64,000 nt of DNA from contig JAEZXR010000121.1 of the NCBI GenBank assembly GCA_023419605.1, forward strand, positions 62,001 to 126,000, written 5' to 3'. How positions within the stretch are numbered: position 1 is the stretch's first letter; each line of letters begins with the position of its first letter. This DNA is from Bacillota bacterium (GTDB lineage Bacteria > Bacillota > Clostridia > Acetivibrionales > JAEZXR01). Below the pieces are notes generated by a model. The model had not been told where the DNA came from. It did not search any database and saw only the letters and a list, made by a program, of their open reading frames with translations. The position numbers and the translations under genes are program-made. Shown here piece after piece: positions 18,684 to 26,879 of this stretch.

Positions 18684-19829
18684 ATGGATAAAAAATCAAC
18701 TGTCGGAATTGTAAAAGTTATCGACGGAGATGTTGAAAAAGCCGTAGAATCGCTGATTTCACTCCTTGGCGGTTTGGATTCAGTCATATCCCTTTCGGAC
18801 ACTGTACTGGTAAAGCCTAACCTGGCTACGGATAAAAGTTATTTATCCGGCGCCGTGACGCATCCTGAAGTGATTAAAAAATGCGTAAATATGGCAATAA
18901 AGACCGGTGCCAGAAAAGTAATGGTGGGGGATTCCTCCATCATCGGAAAGGATACCCATGCAGTGATCGAAAAAAACGGCCTTGCCTCTATGATTTCGAA
19001 GCGAGTGGAAGTAAAAGATTTTAAAGCATCCGAACTGGTAACCGTTGCAGTACCCAACGCATCAAGGTACCGGCGTTTGCCCTTCCCCAAAGAGGTTCTG
19101 GAGTGCGATGTCATTATAAACCTGCCGGTCATGAAGACTCATGATTGCCTTCCGGTGACCTTGGGGTTAAAGAATATGAAGGGACTTGTACCGGACAGGG
19201 TGAAAAGGCGGATACACAAGCTGGGAGTTGAAGAAGCCATCATCGATATAAATCGAGTGGCATTAGCGGATCTTACGATTATTGACGGAGTCATCGGCAT
19301 GGAAGGCGACGGGCCGCTGGACGGTGATCCTGCAAACATGGGTGTTATTATCGGTTCTTTTGATGCGCTGGCTGCCGAAGTTACAGCCATTAAGGCCATG
19401 GGTTTTGACCCTGACAGCATGAGCTACATCCAAACGGCTTACAAAGCCGGGTTTGGGGAAATGAATACGGATAGAATTCATTTCGTTGGAGAAAGCCTCG
19501 AAGATATAAAAAAGAACTTCAAATCCAATTATTTTCAGAAGAAGGAAATTGAAGACAAGCGACTCGTTATAGAGGATGCGGAGGCCTGCAGCGCTTGTAG
19601 AAATGTTATCAATATGTTTTTGAAGGAAGATGTACTGCATATGCAGACGGACAAGCTCAAGGATGTATGTCTGGCAGCCGGTTCATACAAAGACGGCCAA
19701 AGCCCTGCCGGTCACAAACTGCTGGGAGTGGGAAACTGTCTGGCAAACTGCAAGGGCAAATTTGATGAATTCGTGCCGGGATGTCCTCCTCTTAAAAGAA
19801 ATATCAGCAGTGCATATAGAAGGCTGTGA
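18684..19829 (+). CDS. DUF362-family protein
   Basis: 381-residue member of the DUF362 family, recognised from DTVLVKPNLATDKSY near residue 45, an AVTHPEVIKKCVNMAIKTGA segment, KVMVGDSS, NLPVMKTHDCLPVTLGLKNM and IIDGVIGMEGDGP. The family is often linked to iron-sulfur chemistry, but no ferredoxin domain is fused here. Instead the C-terminus has scattered Cys (EACSACRN, GNCLANCKG, PGCPP) that might bind a metal. It lies between a carrier protein and an ATP-grasp enzyme in a biosynthetic operon, so a role in redox or cofactor-dependent tailoring is plausible. The reaction is unknown. Confidence 0.75.
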   Translation: MDKKSTVGIVKVIDGDVEKAVESLISLLGGLDSVISLSDTVLVKPNLATDKSYLSGAVTHPEVIKKCVNMAIKTGARKVMVGDSSIIGKDTHAVIEKNGLASMISKRVEVKDFKASELVTVAVPNASRYRRLPFPKEVLECDVIINLPVMKTHDCLPVTLGLKNMKGLVPDRVKRRIHKLGVEEAIIDINRVALADLTIIDGVIGMEGDGPLDGDPANMGVIIGSFDALAAEVTAIKAMGFDPDSMSYIQTAYKAGFGEMNTDRIHFVGESLEDIKKNFKSNYFQKKEIEDKRLVIEDAEACSACRNVINMFLKEDVLHMQTDKLKDVCLAAGSYKDGQSPAGHKLLGVGNCLANCKGKFDEFVPGCPPLKRNISSAYRRL

Positions 19830-19926
19830 AAAAAGGGGGTCTATAGGTTGCGCTACACCGCACGTAGCGCTCTACGAGCGGTCCGCGCAAAAGAACCCCT
19901 ATGTTTTTCACATCCTCCTATAGAAA
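19821..19926. repeat. nested inverted-repeat element at the DUF362 stop codon
   Basis: Outer arms AGGCTGTGAAAAA (19821-19833) and TTTTTCACATCCT (19914-19926) match at 12 of 13 positions. Inside, TTGCGC/GCGCAA (19848-19853 with 19885-19890), ACCGC/GCGGT and CGTAG/CTACG form a second, GC-rich hairpin. It includes the DUF362 stop codon. It may act as a partial terminator or be a small inserted element. Confidence 0.55.
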
Positions 19927-19972
19927 ACTCATTGAACTTTAGGAACAAATAAGCGTATCGGGAGATTGTCAT

Positions 19973-21328
19973 ATGAGGAGTAGAAATGTATGGTTAGGTA
20001 CTTTCAATTCGGAATACTTCTGGAGGGAAAAAGAATTGGCTGATTTGCCGTCCATTATGGATGGTGAAGCCAATTGCATCGTCGGAGCTATGGACGAACT
20101 GCTTTTTCCCTTATGTAGCAAGGAGGATGTCTTACTTACCCGGCATATGTTTAATGAAGCTCTGAAGGAATATCTATCCGATATCGGATTTTCATTTCAG
20201 CCTGCTGTGGCAGGCCTCATGGAAGATGCCTTTCCCTATGGGGGACCGGCAGCAAAAAGCACCTGTCAGCTTCTTTGTGAAAACGGTAAGAAGGATTGTT
20301 TTACTGCTCTGCTCTCAAAATGCAGCGGTGTTGTCCCCTATTCGGTTCTTCCCTACTTGCAGGAATTTTGCTACTTCTACAAACTATCCTACGACTTCCC
20401 GTCTATTGCCATAGTGAAAAAGGCAAATTCCAAAATTTACTCCCATCAACTTCTTAAGGAACTGGGAAGAGAGAGCCCCGGAGAAGTCGTCTATAGCGTC
20501 GGAGAGCTGAGAGAAAGCGGCGGCAGGCTTCTGATGCAGGGCAGTTTTCTTATTAAGGATGATTTCGGAGTTTCGGGAAAAGGCAATCTCCTGATCAAAT
20601 CCGGCAGGATGCTGGAAAAGGTAGCCGCCTACCTGGAAAAACAGGAGAAGGGAGGAAAACTGGTGCGGTTTCTTCTGGAACCCTTTTATGAAAATAAAAA
20701 GCTGGATTTCTCCTGTCAGCTTTTTATACGGGAGAATGGAGAAATAGAATACGTTTCCGTACAGCATCTCCTGAATTCAGGCTTCGCCTACAAGGGATCA
20801 AAGGTATCCCCTAAGAGTTTCATCGAATTTATTACGGAAAAGCAATATTTCGATGTTATAGACAGCGCAGCCGGCAGGTTGTATAAAGAGGGCTACCGGG
20901 GACCGGTCTGTATTGATTCCATGCTGCTGCAGGATGACAGTATCGTGCCGGTTATAGAAATCAATGCCCGGTATTCCATGGGCTTTATATGCAGCAATCT
21001 GACAAAGTTTGCAGCAAACTGCAATACGGATGGAATGCTTAGTTTTCTCTCCTTGGGCTGTCCCGCCGGAATAAGCTTTGAAAACATTCTGGAAAGGATG
21101 AAAGAGCGCGGCTTGTTATTCGACCCTTGCAAGGGAAAAGGAATTATACCTCTGTCGGCTAATACTCTTACGGTAAATCGGATAATGCAAGGCCCGCCTG
21201 AAGGACAAGACCTATACAAAGGACGCCTATATGTATTTGTAGCCGGGAGCACCGACGAGATGCGTGAGGAGATCTTTAGCGAATTAAAAGCTGCGCTTGG
21301 AGAAATGCAAATAGCTATTTATGGCTGA
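19973..21328 (+). CDS. ATP-grasp enzyme (predicted carboxylate-amine or thiol ligase)
   Basis: 451 residues. An ATP-grasp fold is suggested by SFLIKDDFGVSGKGNLLI near residue 200 (nucleotide-binding loop), FLLEPFYE near 230 (hinge), and the metal-binding signature VIEINARYSMGF near 325. ATP-grasp enzymes form acyl phosphates and transfer them to amines or thiols, so the protein could make an amide or load the nearby carrier protein. The N-terminal ~190 residues are divergent and resemble no pre-ATP-grasp domain I can name. GGGAGATTGTCAT precedes the ATG. No partner substrate can be read from the sequence. Confidence 0.7.
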   Translation: MRSRNVWLGTFNSEYFWREKELADLPSIMDGEANCIVGAMDELLFPLCSKEDVLLTRHMFNEALKEYLSDIGFSFQPAVAGLMEDAFPYGGPAAKSTCQLLCENGKKDCFTALLSKCSGVVPYSVLPYLQEFCYFYKLSYDFPSIAIVKKANSKIYSHQLLKELGRESPGEVVYSVGELRESGGRLLMQGSFLIKDDFGVSGKGNLLIKSGRMLEKVAAYLEKQEKGGKLVRFLLEPFYENKKLDFSCQLFIRENGEIEYVSVQHLLNSGFAYKGSKVSPKSFIEFITEKQYFDVIDSAAGRLYKEGYRGPVCIDSMLLQDDSIVPVIEINARYSMGFICSNLTKFAANCNTDGMLSFLSLGCPAGISFENILERMKERGLLFDPCKGKGIIPLSANTLTVNRIMQGPPEGQDLYKGRLYVFVAGSTDEMREEIFSELKAALGEMQIAIYG

Positions 21329-21433
21329 TGCCACTATGAAAACTATATATTACCCGCATCTCCAAATAATAATAGCACCGATAAGTTCTATACCGTCAGA
21401 GATTAAAAGCATAGCGGCTAAAATACCAACATG

Positions 21434-21566
21434 GCACTCCCTCCGTCAGCTCCGCTGCCACCTCTCTCGGGGAGGGAGGCACTTTTTCCTAGGCCTTCAG
21501 CATGAAAACGGTTTTAAGAGTCTCCCTCCTTGAGGGAGGGGTGTCACGAAGTGACAGGGGGAGTGG
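21434..21566. mobile_element. MITE-like element with long terminal inverted repeats
   Basis: About 133 bases bounded by imperfect inverted repeats of ~47 bases. The left end has CACTCCCTCCGTCAGC and GGGGAGGGAGGC, the right end CTCCCTCCTTGAGGGAGG, GTGTCACGAAGTGACA and GGGGGAGTGG. There is no coding capacity. The form is that of a non-autonomous element or dispersed repeat found in Clostridia; no target-site duplication is clear. The rest of 21329-21658 holds only the downstream ribosome-binding site. Confidence 0.6.
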
Positions 21567-21658
21567 ATTCCTTAAATACAGCACTTATACTATTTAGCAG
21601 CATTTATTATTTCTGCCTTTATGGATAACGCGTAGATTATGAAAAGGAGGGATATCTC

Positions 21659-22762
21659 TTGGACTGCGGTACGGTTACCATCCTATGCTCAGGCTCCTCT
21701 CTCGGGACCTATATACCGGCTTTGGTTATAGGCAACCGTTTACGGGAGAAGGGCTTTGTCATTGATATTGAAGTTGTTGAAAACTTCTTTGTGGAAGAAA
21801 AAAAGGAAAAAATCAATGTCCATAAATCCGTCTTCCGAAAAAGCTTCGCTGCTGCTCTCATCAGCCAGAAGCTGGTCAGTACTCCAAGGATGCCTTTTGA
21901 TGAATGCAGGGTGGATACCCTGCTGGATCAGTGGAAAAAGGAAAGCAGGCGTCACTTCATACTGTTTTCAGGATACTGGATGCCCATTATGGAAAAATAC
22001 CGTTCCATAACAGAAGTAGGCAAAATCTCGATAGATACCTGTTTTATGGATGCCGATACCTCTGTTTCATGGCAGCATACCAACCAGGACAGCACCCTCT
22101 ACACTCCGATTCACTTTTACAGCAATAAAGAGAAAAAACTGGACTATGCAATCGGGGTTTCCCCTATCCCTCCCAAGCCCTTTGCCCAACGGCAGGACAG
22201 GTTGGTGATCCACGGAGGGGGCTGGGGGTTGGGTACTTATAAGCAAAAAATAGCCCCCTTGGAGAATAAGGGCTTTCTCATGGATATTGTCGTATATGAT
22301 GTGGTTGAGGTCCTAGCGATGAAAGAAGGCAACCGGTATTTTATGGTAGACCCTTCCTGGTCTCCCTGGCAAAGGGATGAAAACGGGAACCATGTGTTTC
22401 CCCCCTTCGGAGAAGTCAAAAGAGACGAAAAAATAAAATTCCGGAACAGAAGGGAATATCACGAGTTATTTGATATCATCTCGGAGAGCAAAGGAATCGT
22501 CAGCAAGCCCGGCGGAGCAACCTTAATGGATTCCTTCGCTTCTGCCACTCCGCTGATCATGTTGGAGCCTTTCGGCCCACACGAGCAGGCAAACCTGGAA
22601 CTATGGGAGTTCATGGGGTTTGGGATAAAATATAAAAGCTGGGAACAACTTGATTTCTCTATGGATATTCTTTATGATATCCATAGCAGGATTCTGCATG
22701 CAAAGGAGGGGCCGCAGGAGTATGGAGACTACTATACAGCCAAAGTCCAGTGCCGGGTATGA
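21659..22762 (+). CDS. GT-B-fold glycosyltransferase
   Basis: 367 residues. The N-terminus (TVTILCSGSSLGTYIPALVIGNRLREKG) has a glycine-rich Rossmann start. The C-terminal half has the nucleotide-sugar-binding pattern of GT1/GT28-like enzymes: SKPGGATLMDSF and LIMLEPFGPHEQANLELWEFMGFG, much as in MurG. It probably transfers a sugar from an NDP-sugar to a product or carrier-bound intermediate. The start is TTG, placed eight bases after AAAAGGAGG. Its end overlaps the next gene by 41 bases, so it belongs to the same operon as the radical SAM proteins. Donor and acceptor are unknown. Confidence 0.7.
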   Translation: MDCGTVTILCSGSSLGTYIPALVIGNRLREKGFVIDIEVVENFFVEEKKEKINVHKSVFRKSFAAALISQKLVSTPRMPFDECRVDTLLDQWKKESRRHFILFSGYWMPIMEKYRSITEVGKISIDTCFMDADTSVSWQHTNQDSTLYTPIHFYSNKEKKLDYAIGVSPIPPKPFAQRQDRLVIHGGGWGLGTYKQKIAPLENKGFLMDIVVYDVVEVLAMKEGNRYFMVDPSWSPWQRDENGNHVFPPFGEVKRDEKIKFRNRREYHELFDIISESKGIVSKPGGATLMDSFASATPLIMLEPFGPHEQANLELWEFMGFGIKYKSWEQLDFSMDILYDIHSRILHAKEGPQEYGDYYTAKVQCRV

Positions 22763-23903
22763 TAAAAAAGCCCTTGAAAGAATCAAGAGAACCGCAGAAA
22801 ATCTTCTGGTATCCAGCAGGGGGATGGCAAAAACTCCGGAATTTGCGACAAACCTTCCGAGTGAAATCGGTTTGCAGCTCACCAACCGTTGCAACCTGCG
22901 GTGCAGGCACTGCTTTCAATGGAATGACAGCGGCTATATCAAGGGATCGGATGCTTCCTATCAAAATGAGGAATTAGGAACTGAAGTTTTGCAAAAAGTA
23001 TTTGAGCAAACCCGCGACGTAAAATCAAGCCTCTACCTCTGGGGCGGAGAGCCTACTTTTTACCGTCATTGGGATACCTTGGCGGAAATGCTGGCCCAGG
23101 ACCCGCGCAAGACGGTCTTATGCACCAATGGAATATTACTGGAAGAAAAACTGGCTTCATTGACTGCCATCTCTGAGGACCTCACGGTACTGGCCAGTGT
23201 GGAAGGCTTTGAAGACGAAAATGACGCCATACGAGGTAAGGGTACCTTCCATAAAGTTATACAAAATATTGACTTGCTGCTGGACCTGCAAAAGAAAGGG
23301 GTTTATAAAGGAAAAATCTCTGTCGAGTGTGTGGTGAATGCATCTATGGTGGACAAGCTCTATGCCTTTGTAGAATATTTTGAACAGAAGGGAATCGACA
23401 CTTTGTTCATTTGCTTCCCCTGGTATATTTCCTCCGATACTGCCAAAAGGATGGACGGTTATTGTCAGGAAAACCTGGGGGATTTGTATCCTATTCCTCC
23501 CGGGACAGGAAGCTGGCATTCCTATACTTACAATCTGGACAAGGGCTTGCTGGAAACGCTTGGAGGGCAAATGGCGGAAATAAATCAGCATACCTGGAAA
23601 ATACGGGTACGCTATCAGCCTCCCATGGGCATCCATGAAATCGAGAATTTCATTTCCGGAGGCGGCGTTCCGGTTCAGAACCGGTCCAAATGCCTGTCCA
23701 TCACCTATCGAATGGACGTATTGGCCAGCGGCAAGGTGAGCCCCTGCAAATTGTTTCCAGAGCTGGCTCTGGGTGATCTGAACCATGAATCCATACAGGA
23801 CATATGGCATGGCGGCAGGTTCGCGGAATTCAGAAGAACCCTGAACAAAGGCCTGACCCCTGTATGTTCAAAGTGTGTGTTACTGTATTTACACGGTCGG
23901 TAG
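22722..23903 (+). CDS. radical SAM protein, SPASM/twitch-like
   Basis: 393 residues. The cluster-binding motif is C57-x3-C61-x2-C64 in CNLRCRHC, followed by a (beta/alpha) core with WGGEPTFYRHWD and VLCTNGILL, typical of the family. The C-terminus has a Cys pattern (KCLS, PCKLFPELALGDL, PVCSKCVL) suggesting an auxiliary-cluster SPASM or twitch domain, as in peptide- or carrier-modifying enzymes. I chose the ATG at 22722 because AAAGGAGGGGCCGCAGGAGT precedes it; an in-frame Met 24 codons upstream lies inside the glycosyltransferase gene. It is one of two neighbouring radical SAM genes. Confidence 0.88.
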   Translation: METTIQPKSSAGYDKKALERIKRTAENLLVSSRGMAKTPEFATNLPSEIGLQLTNRCNLRCRHCFQWNDSGYIKGSDASYQNEELGTEVLQKVFEQTRDVKSSLYLWGGEPTFYRHWDTLAEMLAQDPRKTVLCTNGILLEEKLASLTAISEDLTVLASVEGFEDENDAIRGKGTFHKVIQNIDLLLDLQKKGVYKGKISVECVVNASMVDKLYAFVEYFEQKGIDTLFICFPWYISSDTAKRMDGYCQENLGDLYPIPPGTGSWHSYTYNLDKGLLETLGGQMAEINQHTWKIRVRYQPPMGIHEIENFISGGGVPVQNRSKCLSITYRMDVLASGKVSPCKLFPELALGDLNHESIQDIWHGGRFAEFRRTLNKGLTPVCSKCVLLYLHGR

Positions 23904-23920
23904 AAAGTGGGAGGTAACCA

Positions 23921-25015
23921 ATGGAGCAAAATACGCATGAACTTAGATCAATGAACCTGCCCAAATGGATTGTTCTGCAATTGCTGGAAAAATGCAATTT
24001 ACGGTGCCATATGTGCTATGAATGGGGAGATATGGGCTCCTACCACCAGAAGAAGGACCTGCACATGCTGGAACTTGAAGCCATTCAAAGTCTGGTGGAA
24101 GACTGCAAAGCCGTAAAACCTTATTATGAGCTGTTTGGCGGAGAGCCTTTGCTGTACCCCCGGATTGATGAAGTGATCTCGTTGATAAAACGCCGCGGCA
24201 GCTCCGTCGATATGGCTACAAATGGAGTTTTACTTCAAAAAAGTGCAGAAATGCTGGTGAATACGGAATTGACCCGGGTGTGGGTTTCACTGGACGGACC
24301 GGAAGCGGTTAATGACGCACAAAGAGGCACAGGCACTTATAGAAAAGCGTTGGAGGGAATGGACGAGATTTTTAAGGTACGGCTTTCGAAAGGCAAAGAG
24401 TTTCCGAAGGTAGGTGTTACCACCATTGTAACTCCTCAAAACTACCGGCATATCGAAGCCTTCTTCTTCGAATTGGTCAATAAGCGCAGCATCGAACATA
24501 TCAGCATTGAGTTCCAGACCTATGCCACCTGTGAGCAATACGTGAAGTATAAGGAGGTAATGGAGAAAAACTTCAATATCCCTACCGATATCGCAAAAGG
24601 CCTGGTTCAGGAACTGAAAAGCTTTGAAGATATTGACGCACAGCATCTGGCAAACCAAATCCGAAACATTAAAAACTACTGCACGCAAAACAATATCACT
24701 TTTTATAACAATCCCAACACCATTGACGGTGATAACTACAGACATTACTTTTCCGGCAACTGGGAAAAGATGACCGATAAAAGGAAAAAGTGTATTTTCC
24801 CCTGGCTCCATGCAGAAATAACTGCTAGCGGGGATGTGGCCATGTGCCATACCTTCCACGATCTTACTTTTGGAAATATCCATCAGCAGAGTATGCGGGA
24901 AATATGGAACAATACCTTGAGCAGGGACTTCAGAAAGCTGCTGAAAGCCGGACTCCTGCCCATGTGCACTGCCTGCTCCCGGTACTACACCCACACAGGA
25001 ACTCCTACACAATAA
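23921..25015 (+). CDS. radical SAM/SPASM-domain protein
   Basis: 364 residues. The motif is C25-x3-C29-x2-C32 (CNLRCHMCYEWGDMG), with FGGEPLLYPRIDE and VDMATNGVLL downstream. The C-terminal SPASM-like part has CIFPWLHAEITASGDVAMC, DLTFGNIHQQSMREIWN and CTACSRYY. GGAGGTAACCA precedes the start, 17 bases after the previous radical SAM gene. The two proteins are only distantly similar, so they probably catalyse different steps. No short precursor peptide gene is visible beside them, which argues for substrates on carrier proteins or for the NRPS product. Confidence 0.9.
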   Translation: MEQNTHELRSMNLPKWIVLQLLEKCNLRCHMCYEWGDMGSYHQKKDLHMLELEAIQSLVEDCKAVKPYYELFGGEPLLYPRIDEVISLIKRRGSSVDMATNGVLLQKSAEMLVNTELTRVWVSLDGPEAVNDAQRGTGTYRKALEGMDEIFKVRLSKGKEFPKVGVTTIVTPQNYRHIEAFFFELVNKRSIEHISIEFQTYATCEQYVKYKEVMEKNFNIPTDIAKGLVQELKSFEDIDAQHLANQIRNIKNYCTQNNITFYNNPNTIDGDNYRHYFSGNWEKMTDKRKKCIFPWLHAEITASGDVAMCHTFHDLTFGNIHQQSMREIWNNTLSRDFRKLLKAGLLPMCTACSRYYTHTGTPTQ

Positions 25016-25045
25016 CTTATTCTACAAAGAGGAAAGCAGGAAAGA

Positions 25046-26035
25046 ATGATGGCGATCATCGAAGTAAAAAACCTCTCAAAATCCTTTGACTACTATGTAA
25101 AGGAAGTGGGCATCCGAAATTCCCTTAAGAATCTGTTCCATCGGCAGATGCTTTTAAAAGAAGCCGTAAAGGATATTTCCTTCCAAATAGAAGAAGGAGA
25201 AATCGTTGGATTTCTGGGCCCCAATGGAGCCGGAAAAACCACGACCCTGAAAATGCTCTCCGGCATCCTGTTTCCTTCGGGTGGAAATGCCCGGGTCATA
25301 GGCTTTGTCCCCTGGGAACGGAAAAAGGAATTTAAAAAGCAGTTTTCCATTATAATGGGACAGCGCAACCAGCTCTGGTGGGACTTACCTGCCAATGAAT
25401 CCCTGTATCTCAATAAGTGCATTTATGAGATCGGTCATAAGGAGTATGAGGATACCGTCACCCTTCTGACGGAAGTGTTGGATGTAAAACACCTTCTGAA
25501 TATCCAGGTCCGAAGGCTATCCCTGGGGGAACGGATGAAGATGGAAATCATTGCGGCGCTGCTTCACAAACCCAAAGTGATCCTGCTGGATGAGCCCACT
25601 ATAGGGCTTGATATCATTTCACAAAAAAATATAAGAGATTTTTTGAAAAAATACAACCGTGAGACGAAAACTACCATTATGCTTACCAGCCATTACGTGA
25701 AAGACATTGAAGATTTGTGCAAAAGGGCTGTTGTGATCAATAAGGGGGGAATTGTCTATGACGGAAGCCTTGACGGAATCAATGAATTTTTTGTGGAGAA
25801 GAAAATCTTGAAGGTACAGTCTTCTGAGAAAGTAAGCAGGGACTATTTTGACAGCATGGGACATATCCGGGAATACGACGGCTTTACCGTCACCCTGGAA
25901 GTTGAGAAAAGTCATGTAAATTCAGTTTCAAAGGCTCTGCTGGATACATTACCGGTCGTTGACCTCAATATCGAGGATATTCCTTTAGAAGAAGGCATCG
26001 AACGGCTCTATAAGAAACAGGACCTGGTCGTTTAA
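25046..26035 (+). CDS. ABC-2-type exporter ATPase
   Basis: 329-residue ATP-binding protein. Walker A is GPNGAGKTT (residues ~58-66), the signature is LSLGERMKME, Walker B is VILLDEPTIGLD and the switch His is in LTSHYVKD. The long C-terminal tail (~70 residues) is typical of the COG4586-type ATPases that pair with two distinct ABC-2 permeases. The next two genes are such permeases. It follows the second radical SAM gene by 30 bases, so the exporter is probably part of the biosynthetic operon and could export the product or confer self-resistance. Confidence 0.88.
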   Translation: MMAIIEVKNLSKSFDYYVKEVGIRNSLKNLFHRQMLLKEAVKDISFQIEEGEIVGFLGPNGAGKTTTLKMLSGILFPSGGNARVIGFVPWERKKEFKKQFSIIMGQRNQLWWDLPANESLYLNKCIYEIGHKEYEDTVTLLTEVLDVKHLLNIQVRRLSLGERMKMEIIAALLHKPKVILLDEPTIGLDIISQKNIRDFLKKYNRETKTTIMLTSHYVKDIEDLCKRAVVINKGGIVYDGSLDGINEFFVEKKILKVQSSEKVSRDYFDSMGHIREYDGFTVTLEVEKSHVNSVSKALLDTLPVVDLNIEDIPLEEGIERLYKKQDLVV

Positions 26036-26059
26036 ATACTTGAAATATGGGGGGACCCT

Positions 26060-26872
26060 ATGAATTCATTACCAAAGTACAAAAGAGTGTGTTTAATCGG
26101 TCTGCAAAATTCAATGGAATACAGGATAAATTATCTCACCAACCTCATCAGTGTTCTGTTCCCTATATTGATCCAGTACTTTGTGTGGAGTGCGGTATAT
26201 GCAAACAAAGGCCCGGAGGAAACTGTTTTCGGATATACCTTCCTGCAAATGATAGTATATTCGCTGACGGCAGGGTTTATTGCCCGGCTTACGGGTTCAG
26301 CCATGCATTATGAGGTGTCGGGTGATATAAAAAACGGTACGCTGAGCAAGTTTCTGGTTCAGCCCATCCGGTATTCCAGCTATAGAATCGCCTACTTTAT
26401 CGGAGAAAAAGTATCGGAGTCTGCCATTATTCTATGCATCATGGCGGCAATTCTGGTTGATCTGTCTCCTATGCTGGGCTTGCAGTTTGAAGTATCCAGC
26501 ATCGCCTTATTCCTTCTGGATATAATTCCTGTTATGCTCTTGAATTTTCTGATGTTTTTCTGTATAAGCCTTATTGCCTTCTGGGTAATCGAAGTAGGCC
26601 ATGTATATGGCGTCATCGACATACTCATTGCCATTGCAAGCGGGGCAATCCTTCCTCTTGATACCTTTGGAGGCCATGCACTGGGGATATTGAAGCTTCT
26701 TCCCTTCTCCTACACCACTTATTTTCTCACAAATATTTTAAGTGGAAAGCTACTCTTAACGGATATCGCAAGGGGTATGAGGGTACAGTTCCTATGGATC
26801 GGTCTGCTGGCGGCACTTGCCCTGTTTTTATGGAAAAAGGGCTTGAAAAAATATGTAGCGGTAGGAGGGTGA
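26060..26872 (+). CDS. ABC-2-type exporter permease, first subunit
   Basis: 270 residues with about six hydrophobic segments. QNSMEYRINYLTNLISVLFPI near the N-terminus and the following pattern resemble the COG4587 permease family. It starts 24 bases after the ATPase gene with GGGGGGACCCT upstream and should form a heterodimeric channel with the next gene product. Confidence 0.82.
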   Translation: MNSLPKYKRVCLIGLQNSMEYRINYLTNLISVLFPILIQYFVWSAVYANKGPEETVFGYTFLQMIVYSLTAGFIARLTGSAMHYEVSGDIKNGTLSKFLVQPIRYSSYRIAYFIGEKVSESAIILCIMAAILVDLSPMLGLQFEVSSIALFLLDIIPVMLLNFLMFFCISLIAFWVIEVGHVYGVIDILIAIASGAILPLDTFGGHALGILKLLPFSYTTYFLTNILSGKLLLTDIARGMRVQFLWIGLLAALALFLWKKGLKKYVAVGG

Positions 26873-26879
26873 ATGCAAA

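Noticed and set aside
23157..23810. Long open frame on the minus strand opposite the first radical SAM gene
   Set aside because: It is a shadow of a well-supported gene, with no motifs.
24287..25012. Long open frame on the minus strand opposite the second radical SAM gene
   Set aside because: It has no ribosome-binding site or recognisable motif, and the opposite strand encodes a clear radical SAM protein.
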